Positions 1-8,804 of a DNA stretch of 58,353 bases are shown here, in pieces (position 1 is the stretch's first letter; each line of letters starts with the position of its first letter). Made by a program: the position numbers and the translations under genes. The notes beneath the pieces were generated by a model. It had not been told where the DNA came from, ran no database searches, and saw only the letters and a program-made list of their open reading frames with translations. The DNA is from Streptohalobacillus salinus. Its GTDB lineage: Bacteria; Bacillota; Bacilli; Bacillales; Amphibacillaceae. Where the stretch lies: NCBI RefSeq assembly GCF_003201605.1, contig NZ_QJJR01000015.1, positions 1-58,353 of the forward strand, read 5' to 3'.

Positions 1-1235
1 TCCACAATTCCACGGGCAATTGGATGTTCTGACTCTTGTTCTAACGAGGCAGCCAGCGCTAAAACATCCGCTTCTTCGAAGCCATCGACAATGTGGACAT
101 CGGTAATGCCGAAGGCGCCTTCTGTTAAGGTGCCCGTTTTATCAAAGACCACCGACTGTAACTTTCTTGCCTCTTCAAAGCTCACGCGGTTTCGAATTAA
201 TAAGCCCCGTTTAGCCGCCAGTGCTGTCGAGCGCGCAACAACCAGTGGCATCGCAAGGCCTAAAGCGTGTGGACAAGTAATAACCATGACGGTTACCATG
301 CGCTCAAGCGCATAATTAAAGGTGTAACCGAGCGACAACCAAACCACTAGCGTTACTAAACCAGCAGCTAAGGCAAGGTAAAACAGCCATTTTGCCGCAC
401 GGTTAGATAAGTCTTGTGTTTTTGATTTCGATTCCTGCGCTTCCTTCACCATCGTCACAACTTGAGATAAGTAACTTTCTTCACCTGTTTTGACTACTGA
501 AATCGTTAAAGAACCTTCGCCATTAACTGCCCCACCGATAACTTCATCATCGATGTTTTTTTCAACGGGCACCGATTCACCCGTCAACATCGATTCATCA
601 ACCGCAGACTGGCCTTTTTCAATCAACCCATCGACCGGTATTTTTTCACCCGGTTTCACGAGAACTCGATTTCCTTTGGTTAATTCTTGAATGGGTACCT
701 CTTTAACGTTTCCCTCTTCATCGATCAGGTGTGCCTCAGAGGGCATTAACTTGACCAATTCTTCCAGTGCATTGGAAGCACTCATCACAGAACGCATCTC
801 AATCCAGTGTCCTAAAAGCATAATATCGATAAGTGTCGCTAACTCCCAGAAAAAGTTACTCCCCGGTAAACCAAAGACGGTCAGGGAACTATAACCGTAG
901 GCAACCACAATCGCTAAAGCAATTAAAGTCATCATGCCTGGATTTTTATCTTTTAACTCATCCTTCGCCCCTTTCAGAAACGGCATACCACCGTAGAAGA
1001 AAACAAAGGTAGACAGGATAAATAAAAGATACATATCGCCCGTAAAGCGCCAATCCACATTTAAAAATGATTGAATTAGCGGTGAAAGAATCAAGATTGG
1101 TATCGTTACAACCGTCGAAATATAAAAGCGTTTTTTAAAGTCATCGATCATATGACTATGATCGTGCCCTTGATGCTTGCCATGTTCATGATTTTCCTGG
1201 TCTTTGTGATGGTCATGCTGCTCATGTTTATCCAT
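1..1235 (-). CDS. copB: CPH-type (CopB-like, P1B-3) heavy-metal P-type ATPase, 5' part only
   Basis: Membrane pump that uses ATP to export copper or a related soft metal. The reading frame starts at ATG 1235 behind an AGGTGG ribosome site and runs off the left window edge after about 411 codons, so the C-terminal ATP-binding domain is missing only because of the cut. Visible parts: an N-terminal histidine/aspartate-rich tail (residues 1-29, many HxH pairs) in place of a CxxC metal domain, several membrane segments, the TGES actuator loop near residue 216, the intramembrane CPH motif near 321, the DKTGT phosphorylation site near 364 and a SEHP motif near 400. CPH with a His-rich N-terminus is the signature of the P1B-3/CopB class rather than the CPC class of CopA. 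Copper specificity is inferred from the family. Confidence 0.9.
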   Translation of the reverse strand, partial: MDKHEQHDHHKDQENHEHGKHQGHDHSHMIDDFKKRFYISTVVTIPILILSPLIQSFLNVDWRFTGDMYLLFILSTFVFFYGGMPFLKGAKDELKDKNPGMMTLIALAIVVAYGYSSLTVFGLPGSNFFWELATLIDIMLLGHWIEMRSVMSASNALEELVKLMPSEAHLIDEEGNVKEVPIQELTKGNRVLVKPGEKIPVDGLIEKGQSAVDESMLTGESVPVEKNIDDEVIGGAVNGEGSLTISVVKTGEESYLSQVVTMVKEAQESKSKTQDLSNRAAKWLFYLALAAGLVTLVVWLSLGYTFNYALERMVTVMVITCPHALGLAMPLVVARSTALAAKRGLLIRNRVSFEEARKLQSVVFDKTGTLTEGAFGITDVHIVDGFEEADVLALAASLEQESEHPIARGIV

Positions 1236-1317
1236 TTTCCCACCTCATTTACTTATTCTCATACCTTACTAAACGATATTTAAGCACTTTTACGCACAAT
1301 ATCGCTTCTTACCTTTC

Positions 1318-1347
1318 TATATAACCTTTCAAGCAATTCTTAAACAA
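1318..1347 (-). promoter_or_regulatory. Possible SigA promoter for the copB-like gene
   Basis: On the minus strand TTGTTT (1342-1347) and TATATA (1318-1323) are separated by 18 bp, about 80 bp before the ATPase start. The -35 is weak. I saw no CopY-type TACAnnTGTA operator nearby. Confidence 0.35.
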
Positions 1348-1438
1348 CATAAATTCTATGATTACTTTGATACATTCCCATTTAGATTTAATTAGTGCCG
1401 TACTAATAATCATCTCGACTTAGTTATTTAATCCATAC

Positions 1439-1469
1439 AAAAAAGAGTCACGAAGGACCATGACTCTTT
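1439..1469 (-). terminator. Intrinsic terminator downstream of the csbD-like gene
   Basis: A 9-bp stem AAAGAGTCA/TGACTCTTT (1442-1450 and 1461-1469) is followed on the minus strand by a run of T (A run at 1439-1444). It lies directly after the CsbD-like stop codon and separates that gene from the ATPase gene. Confidence 0.8.
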
Positions 1470-1472
1470 CAC

Positions 1473-1667
1473 TTATTGTTCATCATTATCTCTATCAGCT
1501 TTTTTTTCAGCAACTTTTTCTTGAATGTCACCTTTTGTCTTGTCTACTTTACCTTCGGCTTGAAGTTTTGGATCGTTTTTCGCATTCCCTACCTGATCCT
1601 TGACTTCTCCTTTTGCTTTATTTATTGCACTTTTCACTTTATCACTTAAGCCTTCTTGTTCTGCCAT
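1473..1667 (-). CDS. CsbD-like general stress protein
   Basis: Small, very hydrophilic, Lys/Asp/Glu-rich protein (64 residues from the second ATG; a first in-frame ATG at 1670 adds one Met). It has the CsbD family pattern: a repeated amphipathic 'K-x-K-G-x-x-K-D/E' helix (SAINKAKGEVKDQVG, then GKVDKTKGDIQEKV). The biochemical role of the family is unknown; csbD of B. subtilis is a SigB-dependent stress gene. An upstream element resembling a SigB promoter (1704-1729) fits. GGAGT ribosome site 6-9 nt upstream. Monocistronic, with its own terminator. Confidence 0.85.
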   Translation of the reverse strand: MAEQEGLSDKVKSAINKAKGEVKDQVGNAKNDPKLQAEGKVDKTKGDIQEKVAEKKADRDNDEQ

Positions 1668-1703
1668 CATACATCCACTCCTTTTTTAGTTGTTAATAAA
1701 TGT

Positions 1704-1729
1704 TTACCCACCCGCATCAATTGTTAAAC
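1704..1729 (-). promoter_or_regulatory. SigB-like promoter of the csbD-like gene
   Basis: Minus strand reads GTTTAA (1724-1729), 14 bp, GGGTAA (1704-1709), a close match to the SigB consensus GTTTAA-N12-14-GGGTAT, placed about 35 bp before the gene start. No SigA-like pair was seen at this position. Confidence 0.6.
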
Positions 1730-1789
1730 ATTCTCAAAAACAGCTAGCTTACATCTCCTTGTCTTTTCATCATAAAAACAAATAAAACC

Positions 1790-1828
1790 AAAAAACGAAT
1801 CCCTTTTCTTTAAAAGAAAAGGGATTCG
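1790..1828 (-). terminator. Intrinsic terminator after the zinc-ribbon gene
   Basis: Near-perfect inverted repeat CGAATCCCTTTTCTT/AAGAAAAGGGATTCG (1796-1828), followed on the minus strand by six T (A run 1790-1795). Confidence 0.85.
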
Positions 1829-1851
1829 CGCTTATTCGATAAACCTATTGA

Positions 1852-2040
1852 CTAGCACTCACCACATGTCCGTTGGTTTTTTTCTTTGAACTTCGTAAAT
1901 GTTTTCTCAAAGTTATTGCCACATGCACACTTAAATAATAACTTCTGTGAAAAACCATGATACTCAGTAGACAACAACTTACTATCAGAATTCTTCTCAA
2001 CAAAGTCATTTATTTTTTCAATGGTCCAGCGTTTATTCAC
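1852..2040 (-). CDS. Small zinc-ribbon protein, function unknown
   Basis: I chose the GTG at 2040 as start because an ideal GGAGG lies 9 nt upstream; the longer frame to ATG 2091 has no ribosome site and that GGAGG falls inside it. The 62-residue product begins MNKRWTIEKINDFV, continues with a short alpha/beta stretch (LLSTEYHGF...LLFK) and ends with a CAC...CGEC ribbon (four Cys in two CxC/CxxC knuckles), apparently complete at its last residue. The pattern resembles the single zinc-ribbon units that occur upstream of endonuclease domains in phage and bacterial HNH or GIY-YIG proteins, but no nuclease part exists here. It may be a free-standing nucleic-acid-binding unit or the leftover of a larger gene. 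Own terminator; located just after rpsI. Confidence 0.6.
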   Translation of the reverse strand: MNKRWTIEKINDFVEKNSDSKLLSTEYHGFSQKLLFKCACGNNFEKTFTKFKEKNQRTCGEC

Positions 2041-2163
2041 TCTCTTACACCTCCACGTATCATCGATAGATAGCGACGTTGAATAGCTCATCGAACTAGT
2101 CTCAGATGATTTTAAATCTTGATTCTATACCATACAACAGTCACCATTATAAGGCTTTCACAC

Positions 2164-2195
2164 AAAAAAAAGAACCCCTTCGAGAAGAGATTCTT
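2164..2195 (-). terminator. Terminator of the rplM-rpsI unit
   Basis: Minus-strand RNA can form a 12-bp stem AAGAAUCUCUUC/GAAGGGGUUCUU with two G-U pairs, followed by eight U. On the plus strand the same stem is mismatched, so it works in the rpsI direction. Confidence 0.85.
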
Positions 2196-2214
2196 TTTAA
2201 ATATTCGCAAAAGA

Positions 2215-2607
2215 TTAACGTTTTGAGAATTGTGGTGCACGACGTGCGCCTTTAAGACCTGGTTTTTTACGTTCTTTCATACGTGAATCACGAGTTAAGA
2301 AGCCAGCGCTCTTAAGTGTTCCACGGTATTCTGGATCTACTTCTAACAATGCACGTGCTACACCGTGACGGATTGCACCTGCTTGTCCTGTGAATCCACC
2401 ACCATGTACGTTAACCAATACATCGTAAGTACCTTCAGTTTCGGTTGATACTAAAGGTTGTTTAATAATTGTACGTAGAGTCTCATATGGGAAATAAGCT
2501 TCCGCATCACGTTTATTTACTATAATTTGTCCAGTGCCGGGTACTAAACGTACGCGAGCTGTTGAACTTTTACGTCGTCCTGTGCCATAGTATTGTACTT
2601 GTGCCAC
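2215..2607 (-). CDS. rpsI: 30S ribosomal protein S9
   Basis: Structural protein of the small-subunit head whose C-terminal tail reaches the P-site tRNA. It is 130 residues, the usual length. Sequence shows the [11 protein letters not shown]-terminus, the [10 protein letters not shown] loop and the basic [12 protein letters not shown] tail ending in the typical Lys-Arg. Start is GTG at 2607, 9 nt after AGGAGG. It follows rplM by 20 bp, as in most bacteria, and is the last gene of the ribosomal block. Confidence 0.97.
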   Translation of the reverse strand: MAQVQYYGTGRRKSSTARVRLVPGTGQIIVNKRDAEAYFPYETLRTIIKQPLVSTETEGTYDVLVNVHGGGFTGQAGAIRHGVARALLEVDPEYRGTLKSAGFLTRDSRMKERKKPGLKGARRAPQFSKR

Positions 2608-2627
2608 TATTCATAACCTCCTTTTAA

Positions 2628-3065
2628 TTATCCGCGAAGTTCGTAAACTTCTGGTTTTTGTGCTTCGTGTTTGTGCTCTGCGCCACGGAATACGTGTAAT
2701 TTTTTACCCATTTGACGGCCTAAGCTACCTTTTGGAAGCATGCCTTTAATTGTTAGTTCTAACATTTTTTCTGAGTAGTTTTCACGCATTTCTCCAGCTG
2801 TACGGCTCTTAAGCCCACCTGGGTGGTTTGAGTGACGGTAGTACATTTTGTCATTTAATTTGTTACCTGTAAGTCTGATTTTCTCCGCGTTAATGATGAT
2901 AACGTGATCACCAGTATCCACATGTGGTGTGAATGTTGCTTTGTGCTTACCGCGAAGGATGGCTGCTACTTCACTTGCTAAACGACCAAGCGTTTGACCA
3001 TCAGCATCAACTACAAGCCATTTACGTTCAATGTTGCTTTCATTTGCCATGAAAGTTGTGCGCAT
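2628..3065 (-). CDS. rplM: 50S ribosomal protein L13
   Basis: Early-assembly protein of the large subunit. 145 residues, identical in length to the B. subtilis protein, starting MRTTFMAN and containing [32 protein letters not shown] and the HPGGLKSRT motif. ATG 3065 is preceded by GGAGG with a 9-nt spacer. It heads the rplM-rpsI pair and has its own promoter (3194-3222) and a leader of about 120 nt, so it need not depend on read-through from truA. Confidence 0.97.
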   Translation of the reverse strand: MRTTFMANESNIERKWLVVDADGQTLGRLASEVAAILRGKHKATFTPHVDTGDHVIIINAEKIRLTGNKLNDKMYYRHSNHPGGLKSRTAGEMRENYSEKMLELTIKGMLPKGSLGRQMGKKLHVFRGAEHKHEAQKPEVYELRG

Positions 3066-3188
3066 ATTAATTACCCTCCTGTATATGTTTCTTAGTCCAA
3101 AATAGTTAGTCCAATTTGATTGGTTTGATCTTATATTCTACACAATTAACTTTCCGGGGCTAATCGTGGTATAGAAATAAAATGCCAT
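3066..3188 (-). promoter_or_regulatory. rplM 5' leader, possible L13 leader RNA
   Basis: About 120 nt separate the predicted start point from the rplM start. The leader contains a direct repeat TTGGACTAA (twice within about 25 nt) just before the ribosome site. Firmicute rplM genes often carry an L13-binding leader; I infer one here from position and did not verify its fold. Confidence 0.4.
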
Positions 3189-3193
3189 AGACC

Positions 3194-3222
3194 ATCTTAT
3201 AATAAATATCACGAAAAGTCAA
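3194..3222 (-). promoter_or_regulatory. SigA promoter for rplM-rpsI
   Basis: Minus strand TTGACT (3217-3222), 17-bp spacer, TAAGAT (3194-3199) between truA and rplM. Confidence 0.7.
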
Positions 3223-3252
3223 TAGCTGTTCGCCCGGAACCGTTGTTTTTTC

Positions 3253-3278
3253 AAAAAAAGTGCCGTCAGTAGTTGACG
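3253..3278 (-). terminator. Weak terminator overlapping the truA stop
   Basis: Five-bp stem CGTCA/TGACG (3264-3268, 3274-3278) overlaps the truA stop codon and is followed within 4 nt by seven T on the minus strand. A short stem, so low confidence. Confidence 0.35.
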
Positions 3279-4003
3279 TGGTGTAAATAAAGACCCGAAG
3301 GGGAGGCTGTTTTCCCTAGTTTACTTCGGTCTAAGGTGTCTAAGGCTTGCTGAAAAATAGCTGGATCTTTCCGATGACGACCAATATCAACGAGTGTTCC
3401 GATAATGATTCGCACCATATTGTATAGAAAGCCACTCCCATTGATTCGCACTTTGACGAGTGGTTCTTCAATAACGACCTCAGCCGAAAAAATCGTCCGT
3501 ATTTTATCACCCTTTACTGTACTCTTTGATGAACAAAAAGCTGTGAAATCATGCGTACCTATCAACAGGTTCAGTGCTTCCTGCATCCTTTTAATATCTA
3601 ATGGCTCTTTTATATAGAGCGCATAATAACGTCGAAAGGGATCTCTATCTGGATGATTATAGATCCGATATTCATACCCTTTTTCGATCACATGATAACG
3701 AGCATGAAAATGATCATCAACGCTTTGGACAGCTTGAACGACAATATCATCTGGTAAATGTGCATTCAACGCTAACTTCCAGTTTTCAGTCGGTAACCTT
3801 AATTCACTATCAAAGTGAAAGGCTTGACCAAGTGCATGAACACCGCTGTCTGTTCGACCAGAAGCAACAATGTTTACACGTTCACCTTTATGAATCCTTG
3901 ATAACGCCGATTCAATCTTGGATTGAATCGTAACGTGGTTCGGTTGAATTTGATAGCCATGATAATGCGTGCCATCATAACTTACAGTAACTAAGTAACG
4001 CAT
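3266..4003 (-). CDS. truA: tRNA pseudouridine(38-40) synthase TruA
   Basis: Converts uridines 38-40 of the tRNA anticodon arm to pseudouridine. 245 residues, close to the usual ~247. The catalytic-aspartate motif GRTDSGVHALGQ is at about residues 49-60, and MVRIIIGTLVDIGR near 195 is the conserved C-terminal block. It follows ecfT by 16 bp and is the last gene of the ecf-truA run, as in Bacillus. It may end at the weak terminator overlapping its stop. Confidence 0.95.
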   Translation of the reverse strand: MRYLVTVSYDGTHYHGYQIQPNHVTIQSKIESALSRIHKGERVNIVASGRTDSGVHALGQAFHFDSELRLPTENWKLALNAHLPDDIVVQAVQSVDDHFHARYHVIEKGYEYRIYNHPDRDPFRRYYALYIKEPLDIKRMQEALNLLIGTHDFTAFCSSKSTVKGDKIRTIFSAEVVIEEPLVKVRINGSGFLYNMVRIIIGTLVDIGRHRKDPAIFQQALDTLDRSKLGKTASPSGLYLHHVNY

Positions 4004-4019
4004 AAACCTTCATCCTTTA

Positions 4020-4820
4020 CTACATATCTCTAAGCAAAAAGAGGCCGACAATCATCAAGATGAACACAACGACTGCTAAATAATCACGCGCTCTTACTTC
4101 GAGTTCACGCAATTTCGACCTGCCTTCGCCGCCTTTATAGCCACGGGCTTCCATAGCCATAGCAAGCTCCTCAGCGCGTTTAAACGCACTAACAAACAAT
4201 GGGACCAACAAGGGCACAACCGCCTGTATACGCTCTTTTAAAGGCCCTGTCCTAAAGTCTACGCCTCGAGATGCTTGAGCTTTTGATATTTTTTCCGTTT
4301 CCTGCATCAGGGTTGGAATAAACCGCAGTGAAATCGACATCATTAATGCTAATTCATGGACAGGAAATTTCACTTTCTTTAATGGGTGAAGCAGTGTCTC
4401 AATCGCATCTGTAATTTCAATGGGTGTTGTCGTCAACGTCAACATCGAAGTTACCAGAATTAATAAGAAAAAGCGCATAGAAATTTGCACCCCTTGAATC
4501 AGTGCGCCAGTGTAGATGGGAAAGCCGATAATATCAAAAAGCACATCGCCTTCTCTCGTTACGAATAAATGTAACAGAAAAGTAAAAACAATTAAAAACC
4601 AGACCGGTTTTAATCCCCTCGCAATATAGCGCAATTTGATTTTTGTCGATAAGGCAGCTCCAATACTAAATGCAGTCAACCAGAGGTAACTCCATCCATT
4701 GTTCGCAAAGAAGACGAAAATAACAAAAGCAAAGATCATCACGATTTTTGTTCTTGGATCTAATTTATGTACCACTGACTCTTCTGGTACATACTGACCA
4801 ATGATTAAGGAACTCGCCAT
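4020..4820 (-). CDS. ecfT: ECF transporter transmembrane subunit EcfT
   Basis: Membrane coupling subunit of the energy-coupling-factor vitamin/metal transporters; it links the two ATPases to interchangeable substrate-binding S components, none of which is encoded in the window. 266 residues with five or so hydrophobic segments and the two coupling motifs, ASRGVDFR (about residue 184) and AMEARGYKG (about 222). The start ATG lies 1 nt after the ecfA2 stop with the ribosome site inside that gene, implying translational coupling. Confidence 0.95.
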   Translation of the reverse strand: MASSLIIGQYVPEESVVHKLDPRTKIVMIFAFVIFVFFANNGWSYLWLTAFSIGAALSTKIKLRYIARGLKPVWFLIVFTFLLHLFVTREGDVLFDIIGFPIYTGALIQGVQISMRFFLLILVTSMLTLTTTPIEITDAIETLLHPLKKVKFPVHELALMMSISLRFIPTLMQETEKISKAQASRGVDFRTGPLKERIQAVVPLLVPLFVSAFKRAEELAMAMEARGYKGGEGRSKLRELEVRARDYLAVVVFILMIVGLFLLRDM

Positions 4821-4821
4821 G

Positions 4822-5685
4822 TTATCGCCTCGCTTTCAAGTGCTGTTTAATCTGATTAGACAACACATCAATCGTCTGTTTTTCATATGGAATCCGAATA
4901 CCCATCCGTTCATCTAGGTCCATCAAAAACTGTATCACTTCGGGTACATCTAACTGGACTTCCTTTAACGTTTGTTTCTGAGTAAAGACCTCACCAACAT
5001 CTCCTTCAAGGTGTTTTCTTCCACCTTCAAGAATAATGACGTGCTCAGCATATTTAAGGGCATCTTCCATACTATGCGTCACCAAAATCGTCGTTAGACC
5101 CTTATCATGATGCAACTGATAAAACATATCCATAATCTCTTGTTGGCCTTTCGGATCTAAACCTGCGGTAGGCTCATCAAGAACCAGTACCTCTGGGTTC
5201 ATCGCCAACACCCCAGCGATGGCAACGCGCCGCATTTGCCCCCCACTTAAATCGAATGGTGAACGTTCCAGTAGTGTTTCACTCAGGTTTACCGCACGCA
5301 TTACTTCTGGAATTCGCTCTGCTATTTCTTCATCTGTTGCGCCGAAGTTTTTTGGGCCAAATGCGATATCCTTAGCAATGGTTTCTTCAAACAATTGGTG
5401 CTCCGGATATTGAAAGACAACGCCGACTTTTTTTCGCAACCCTTTTATTTCTTTAGGTTTTTCACCAGCAATCAAACGGTAATCACCTATTTCAATTGTC
5501 CCTTTTGTTGGACGGAGTAAACCATTCAAATGTTGAATGAGTGTTGACTTACCTGAGCCTGTGTGACCAACAATTGCGACAAACTTTCCACTCGGAATAG
5601 AAAAGCTCAAGTCCTTTAAAGCATGGTATTCAAAAGGGCTATTTTGTTGATAAATATGACTTACGTCTGTGAATGAAATGTCCAT
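4822..5685 (-). CDS. ecfA2: ECF transporter ATP-binding subunit EcfA2
   Basis: One of the two ABC ATPases of the group II ECF module. 287 residues. Walker [10 protein letters not shown] near residue 40, Q-loop in [11 protein letters not shown], signature LSGGQMRR near 146, Walker B plus D-loop [13 protein letters not shown] near 168, and the switch histidine in VTHSMEDAL. Its first 25 bases overlap the end of ecfA1. The canonical DEPTAGLDP and the order after ecfA1 mark it as the A2 subunit. Confidence 0.94.
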   Translation of the reverse strand: MDISFTDVSHIYQQNSPFEYHALKDLSFSIPSGKFVAIVGHTGSGKSTLIQHLNGLLRPTKGTIEIGDYRLIAGEKPKEIKGLRKKVGVVFQYPEHQLFEETIAKDIAFGPKNFGATDEEIAERIPEVMRAVNLSETLLERSPFDLSGGQMRRVAIAGVLAMNPEVLVLDEPTAGLDPKGQQEIMDMFYQLHHDKGLTTILVTHSMEDALKYAEHVIILEGGRKHLEGDVGEVFTQKQTLKEVQLDVPEVIQFLMDLDERMGIRIPYEKQTIDVLSNQIKQHLKARR

Positions 5686-6497
5686 AATGTATCAATTAGC
5701 TCCTTTTGTCTTAATGGCTGTTCACTAAATTCAACGGTATCTTTCAACCGATTGGTTACCTTTGCGACAAACGGGACATCGAGCCCGATTGTTCTTAGCT
5801 CTGTCTCCTTGGCAAATAACTCACGTGGGCTTGTCTCAATCCATACTTCACCCTCATTCATTACAATAACCCGATCCGCATCAACAATTTCATTTAAATC
5901 ATGGGTAATTGTGACAAGATTAACTCTTGTTTCAACCCGTAAATTATTTACTGTCGAAATGATTTCTTTACGCCCACGGGGATCGAGCATCGCCGTAGCT
6001 TCATCTAGAATAATTAGATCCGGTTGAATGGCTAATACACCTGCAATCGCAACCCGCTGCTTCTGCCCACCTGATAACCGGTGCGGTTCATGTAAGAGGT
6101 AATCTTCCATGCTAACGGCTTCTAGACTTTCTTTTATGCGCTTAATCATCACTAACCGGTCAACCCCACGGTTTTCCAGACCAAAGGCGACGTCGTCTCT
6201 TACCGTGGTCCCTACGAATTGATTATCAGGATTTTGAAAGACCATGCCAACCTTCGCTCGTACGTCCCAAATCGTTTCAGGCGTCACTTCAATACCATGG
6301 ACAAAAATTTCCCCTTGGTCCGGAAAGAGTAAACCGTTCATCAATTTAGCAATCGTTGATTTACCAGAACCATTATGTCCTAAAATTGCAACCCACTCAT
6401 CGGATTGAATGGAAAAACTTACATTTTTAAGTACCCATGGTTGGTCTTCTTGATACCGAAAGGATACATTTTTGAAAACAATTTGATTTTCTTGCAT
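5661..6497 (-). CDS. ecfA1: ECF transporter ATP-binding subunit EcfA1
   Basis: Partner ATPase of EcfA2. Start placed at ATG 6497 (MQENQIVF), 6 nt after GGGGGAG; an upstream ATG at 6521 would add eight residues without a ribosome site. 278 residues with Walker [10 protein letters not shown], signature RLSGGQKQR, Walker [14 protein letters not shown] (the Ala-for-Pro variant is usual in EcfA1) and switch ITHDLNE. It opens the ecfA1-ecfA2-ecfT-truA run after the rplQ terminator, which is the standard Bacillus position. Confidence 0.94.
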   Translation of the reverse strand: MQENQIVFKNVSFRYQEDQPWVLKNVSFSIQSDEWVAILGHNGSGKSTIAKLMNGLLFPDQGEIFVHGIEVTPETIWDVRAKVGMVFQNPDNQFVGTTVRDDVAFGLENRGVDRLVMIKRIKESLEAVSMEDYLLHEPHRLSGGQKQRVAIAGVLAIQPDLIILDEATAMLDPRGRKEIISTVNNLRVETRVNLVTITHDLNEIVDADRVIVMNEGEVWIETSPRELFAKETELRTIGLDVPFVAKVTNRLKDTVEFSEQPLRQKELIDTLWTFHSQT

Positions 6498-6756
6498 ACA
6501 TTTCTCCCCCAACGCCATCAATTTATTTCCCAGGAAATCATCACTCTTTAGGAAATAATCGAAAGATTTTCACGTCTATCTCTAATTGCTTATTTTACCA
6601 CACCAGCTTGCATTTGCGTGTGTACAAGTACTAAATTGATCAACGGTAAACCTAATAAATCCAAAAAAACTACTAACCGAATGCCATTAAGCTTTGGGTA
6701 GCTAAATAAGCGCTGTTAAGTAGCGTTATGATTCTTTATATATGTGATGACGATAC
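6498..6756. other. Intergenic gap rplQ-ecfA1, with a possible ecf promoter
   Basis: No credible gene. On the minus strand an extended -10 (TGG plus TAAAAT, 6592-6597) could start the ecf mRNA, but no good -35 is visible. Closer to ecfA1 there is a 14-bp palindrome (6525-6538, arms ATTTCC/GGAAAT) and a similar GGAAAT unit 18 bp further upstream; these may be an operator or chance. Confidence 0.35.
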
Positions 6757-6806
6757 AAAAAAAGGGCTTGGAGTCACCTCTGTATAGAGACATCGTCCTG
6801 CCCTTC
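6757..6806 (-). terminator. Terminator of the S10-spc-alpha supercluster
   Basis: Minus strand: outer stem AAGGGC/GCCCTT, inner CTCT/AGAG arm, followed by seven T (A run 6757-6763). It sits 16 bp after the rplQ stop. Confidence 0.75.
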
Positions 6807-6821
6807 ATTCATATTATTAAG

Positions 6822-7175
6822 TTAGACTAACTCAATAATCGCCATGTTAGCTCCGTCACCTTTACGTGGTCCAACTTTAAGGACACGTGTGTAACCGCCT
6901 TGACGGTCTTCGTAACGTTTAGCGACATCATTGAAAAGTTTTTGAATTACATCTTCAGTTTCGCTAGCTTCTTTTCTGTATAGAAATGCTGCTGCTTGGC
7001 GGCGAGCATGAAGGTCACCACGTTTACCTAAAGTAATCATTTTTTCAACTACTGAACGTAGATCTTTAGCTTTCGCTTCTGTTGTTTCAATGCGTTCATG
7101 AATAATCAAGTCAGTTGCAAGGTTTCTTAACAATGCCATACGAGCATCTGTTGTTCTTCCTAATTTTCTAGCCAT
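6822..7175 (-). CDS. rplQ: 50S ribosomal protein L17
   Basis: Large-subunit protein near the exit-tunnel region. 117 residues, starting [20 protein letters not shown] as in other Firmicutes and ending in the [12 protein letters not shown] block. AAGGAGG lies upstream of ATG 7175. Last gene of the long ribosomal protein cluster, 43 bp after rpoA and immediately followed by a terminator. Confidence 0.97.
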   Translation of the reverse strand: MARKLGRTTDARMALLRNLATDLIIHERIETTEAKAKDLRSVVEKMITLGKRGDLHARRQAAAFLYRKEASETEDVIQKLFNDVAKRYEDRQGGYTRVLKVGPRKGDGANMAIIELV

Positions 7176-7218
7176 CGATTATCCCTCCTTTTTCCGAAAT
7201 CTAGTAAAGGTAATATGA

Positions 7219-8163
7219 CTAATCTTCTTTACGCAGACCTAGCCCTAAGTCATCTAACTTATGCTTCACTTCTTCAAGTGATTTGCGACCTAAGTTGCGA
7301 ACTTTCATCATATCATCTTCAGATTTATTTGCAAGTTCTTGAACAGTGTTAATGCCTGCGCGTTTCAAGCAGTTATAAGAACGTACAGATAAATCTAATT
7401 CTTCTATAGTCATTTCAAGTACTTTTTCTTTTTGGTCTTCTTCTTTTTCGATCATGATTTCCGCATGTTGTGCTTCATCAGTTAAACCAACAAAGATGTT
7501 TAAGTGCTCAGTGAAAATTTTCGCACCTAAAGAAGTAGCTTCTTCTGGGCGAATGCTTCCGTCTGTCCACACATCAAGTGTTAATTTATCGAAATCAGTC
7601 ATCTGACCCACACGTGTATTTTCAACTTGGAATGTACAACGTGTTACTGGCGTAAAGATCGAATCAATTGGAATAACACCAATTGGCTGATCATCATGAT
7701 TGTTAGCGTCAGCCGGGCGGTAACCACGACCACGTTCTGCAGTCATTTTCATGCGTAAATTAGCGTTGGCACCTAAAGTGGCGATATGCAAGTCCGGATT
7801 AAGGATTTCCACATCACTATCATAAGTAATGTCTGCTGCTGTAACGACACCTTCACCAGAAACATCAATTTCTAACGTTTTAAGCTCTTCTGAATAGATT
7901 TTAAGCGCTAGTTTTTTAAGGTTTAAGACAATTGTGGTTACATCTTCAACAACACCATCGATTGTTGAGAATTCATGAAGGACGCCTTCAATTTGGACTG
8001 ATGTCACTGCAGCACCCGGAAGTGAGGATAATAGAATACGACGTAAGGAGTTTCCTAGTGTAGTCCCATATCCACGTTCTAGTGGTTCTACGACAAACTT
8101 TCCAAAAGTAGCATCGTCATTGATTTCTACAATTTCTATTTTCGGTTTTTCGATTTCAATCAT
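7219..8163 (-). CDS. rpoA: RNA polymerase alpha subunit
   Basis: Alpha subunit; its N-terminal domain dimerises to seed polymerase assembly and its C-terminal domain contacts UP elements and regulators. Start at ATG 8163 ([12 protein letters not shown]) with AGGAGG 11 nt upstream gives 314 residues, the B. subtilis length; the longer frame to 8205 would translate a leader hairpin. [20 protein letters not shown] marks the [18 protein letters not shown] and [11 protein letters not shown] mark the CTD helix-hairpin-helix. Between rpsK and rplQ as usual. Confidence 0.97.
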   Translation of the reverse strand: MIEIEKPKIEIVEINDDATFGKFVVEPLERGYGTTLGNSLRRILLSSLPGAAVTSVQIEGVLHEFSTIDGVVEDVTTIVLNLKKLALKIYSEELKTLEIDVSGEGVVTAADITYDSDVEILNPDLHIATLGANANLRMKMTAERGRGYRPADANNHDDQPIGVIPIDSIFTPVTRCTFQVENTRVGQMTDFDKLTLDVWTDGSIRPEEATSLGAKIFTEHLNIFVGLTDEAQHAEIMIEKEEDQKEKVLEMTIEELDLSVRSYNCLKRAGINTVQELANKSEDDMMKVRNLGRKSLEEVKHKLDDLGLGLRKED

Positions 8164-8389
8164 TAATAAAACCCTCCTTTTAACGTCGAAACCCCGGTTA
8201 GACACCCGTCTAACCGAAATTCCTCAGGTAGGCAGTTCCCGTATCTGCACTATCTTTTATTCGTATATTTAGTTCTGTCAGTTTTGTGCTTTATTAAAAC
8301 TAATAAAGTTTTTCGTCTTTAAGTCGTTCTACTCTAAGCATTTATCATCCATCATAGATAAGCTGACATTTTAGTCTATACGGATAAAA
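8164..8389 (-). promoter_or_regulatory. rpsK-rpoA intergenic leader with strong hairpin
   Basis: An unusually long gap inside an otherwise tight operon. It holds a perfect 9-bp stem CGGTTAGAC/GTCTAACCG with a 4-nt loop (8195-8216) just upstream of the rpoA ribosome site, extendable by U-G pairs on the minus-strand RNA, and an AT-rich 8-bp stem (8289-8308). There is no T run after the first stem, so it is more likely an RNA stability or translation element than a terminator. Confidence 0.5.
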
Positions 8390-8779
8390 TTATACACGGC
8401 GACGTTTTGGTGGGCGACAACCATTGTGAGGAACTGGTGTTACGTCAACAATGGCAGTAACTTCGATACCTGCTGCTTGAAGTGAACGAATTGCTGCTTC
8501 ACGTCCAGCGCCAGGACCTTTTACAGTTACTTGTAATGATTTAATGCCATGTTCTTGAGCTGATTTAGCTGCTGCTTCTGCTGCCATTTGCGCTGCAAAT
8601 GGTGTAGATTTACGTGAACCTCTAAAACCTAAAGCTCCCGCACTACTCCAAGCAATTGCATTACCTTGAACATCTGTAATTGTGACGATTGTATTGTTAA
8701 AAGTTGAACGGATATGTGCAATACCCGTGTCAATATTCTTTTTCACACGTTTTTTACGTGTATTCGTTTTACGAGCCAT
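8390..8779 (-). CDS. rpsK: 30S ribosomal protein S11
   Basis: Platform protein of the 30S subunit near the mRNA exit. 129 residues from ATG 8779 ([14 protein letters not shown]); an in-frame ATG at 8788 lies only 3 nt after GGAGG, so the internal start is preferred though its spacer is 12 nt. Conserved [31 protein letters not shown] and the C-terminal [12 protein letters not shown]. 25 bp or so after rpsM. Confidence 0.96.
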   Translation of the reverse strand: MARKTNTRKKRVKKNIDTGIAHIRSTFNNTIVTITDVQGNAIAWSSAGALGFRGSRKSTPFAAQMAAEAAAKSAQEHGIKSLQVTVKGPGAGREAAIRSLQAAGIEVTAIVDVTPVPHNGCRPPKRRRV

Positions 8780-8804
8780 TAGAATCATAAACCTCCTTTA
8801 ATGC

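Noticed and set aside
3601-3933. 110-codon plus-strand ORF inside truA
   Set aside because: Shadow of truA, His/Gln-rich, no ribosome site.
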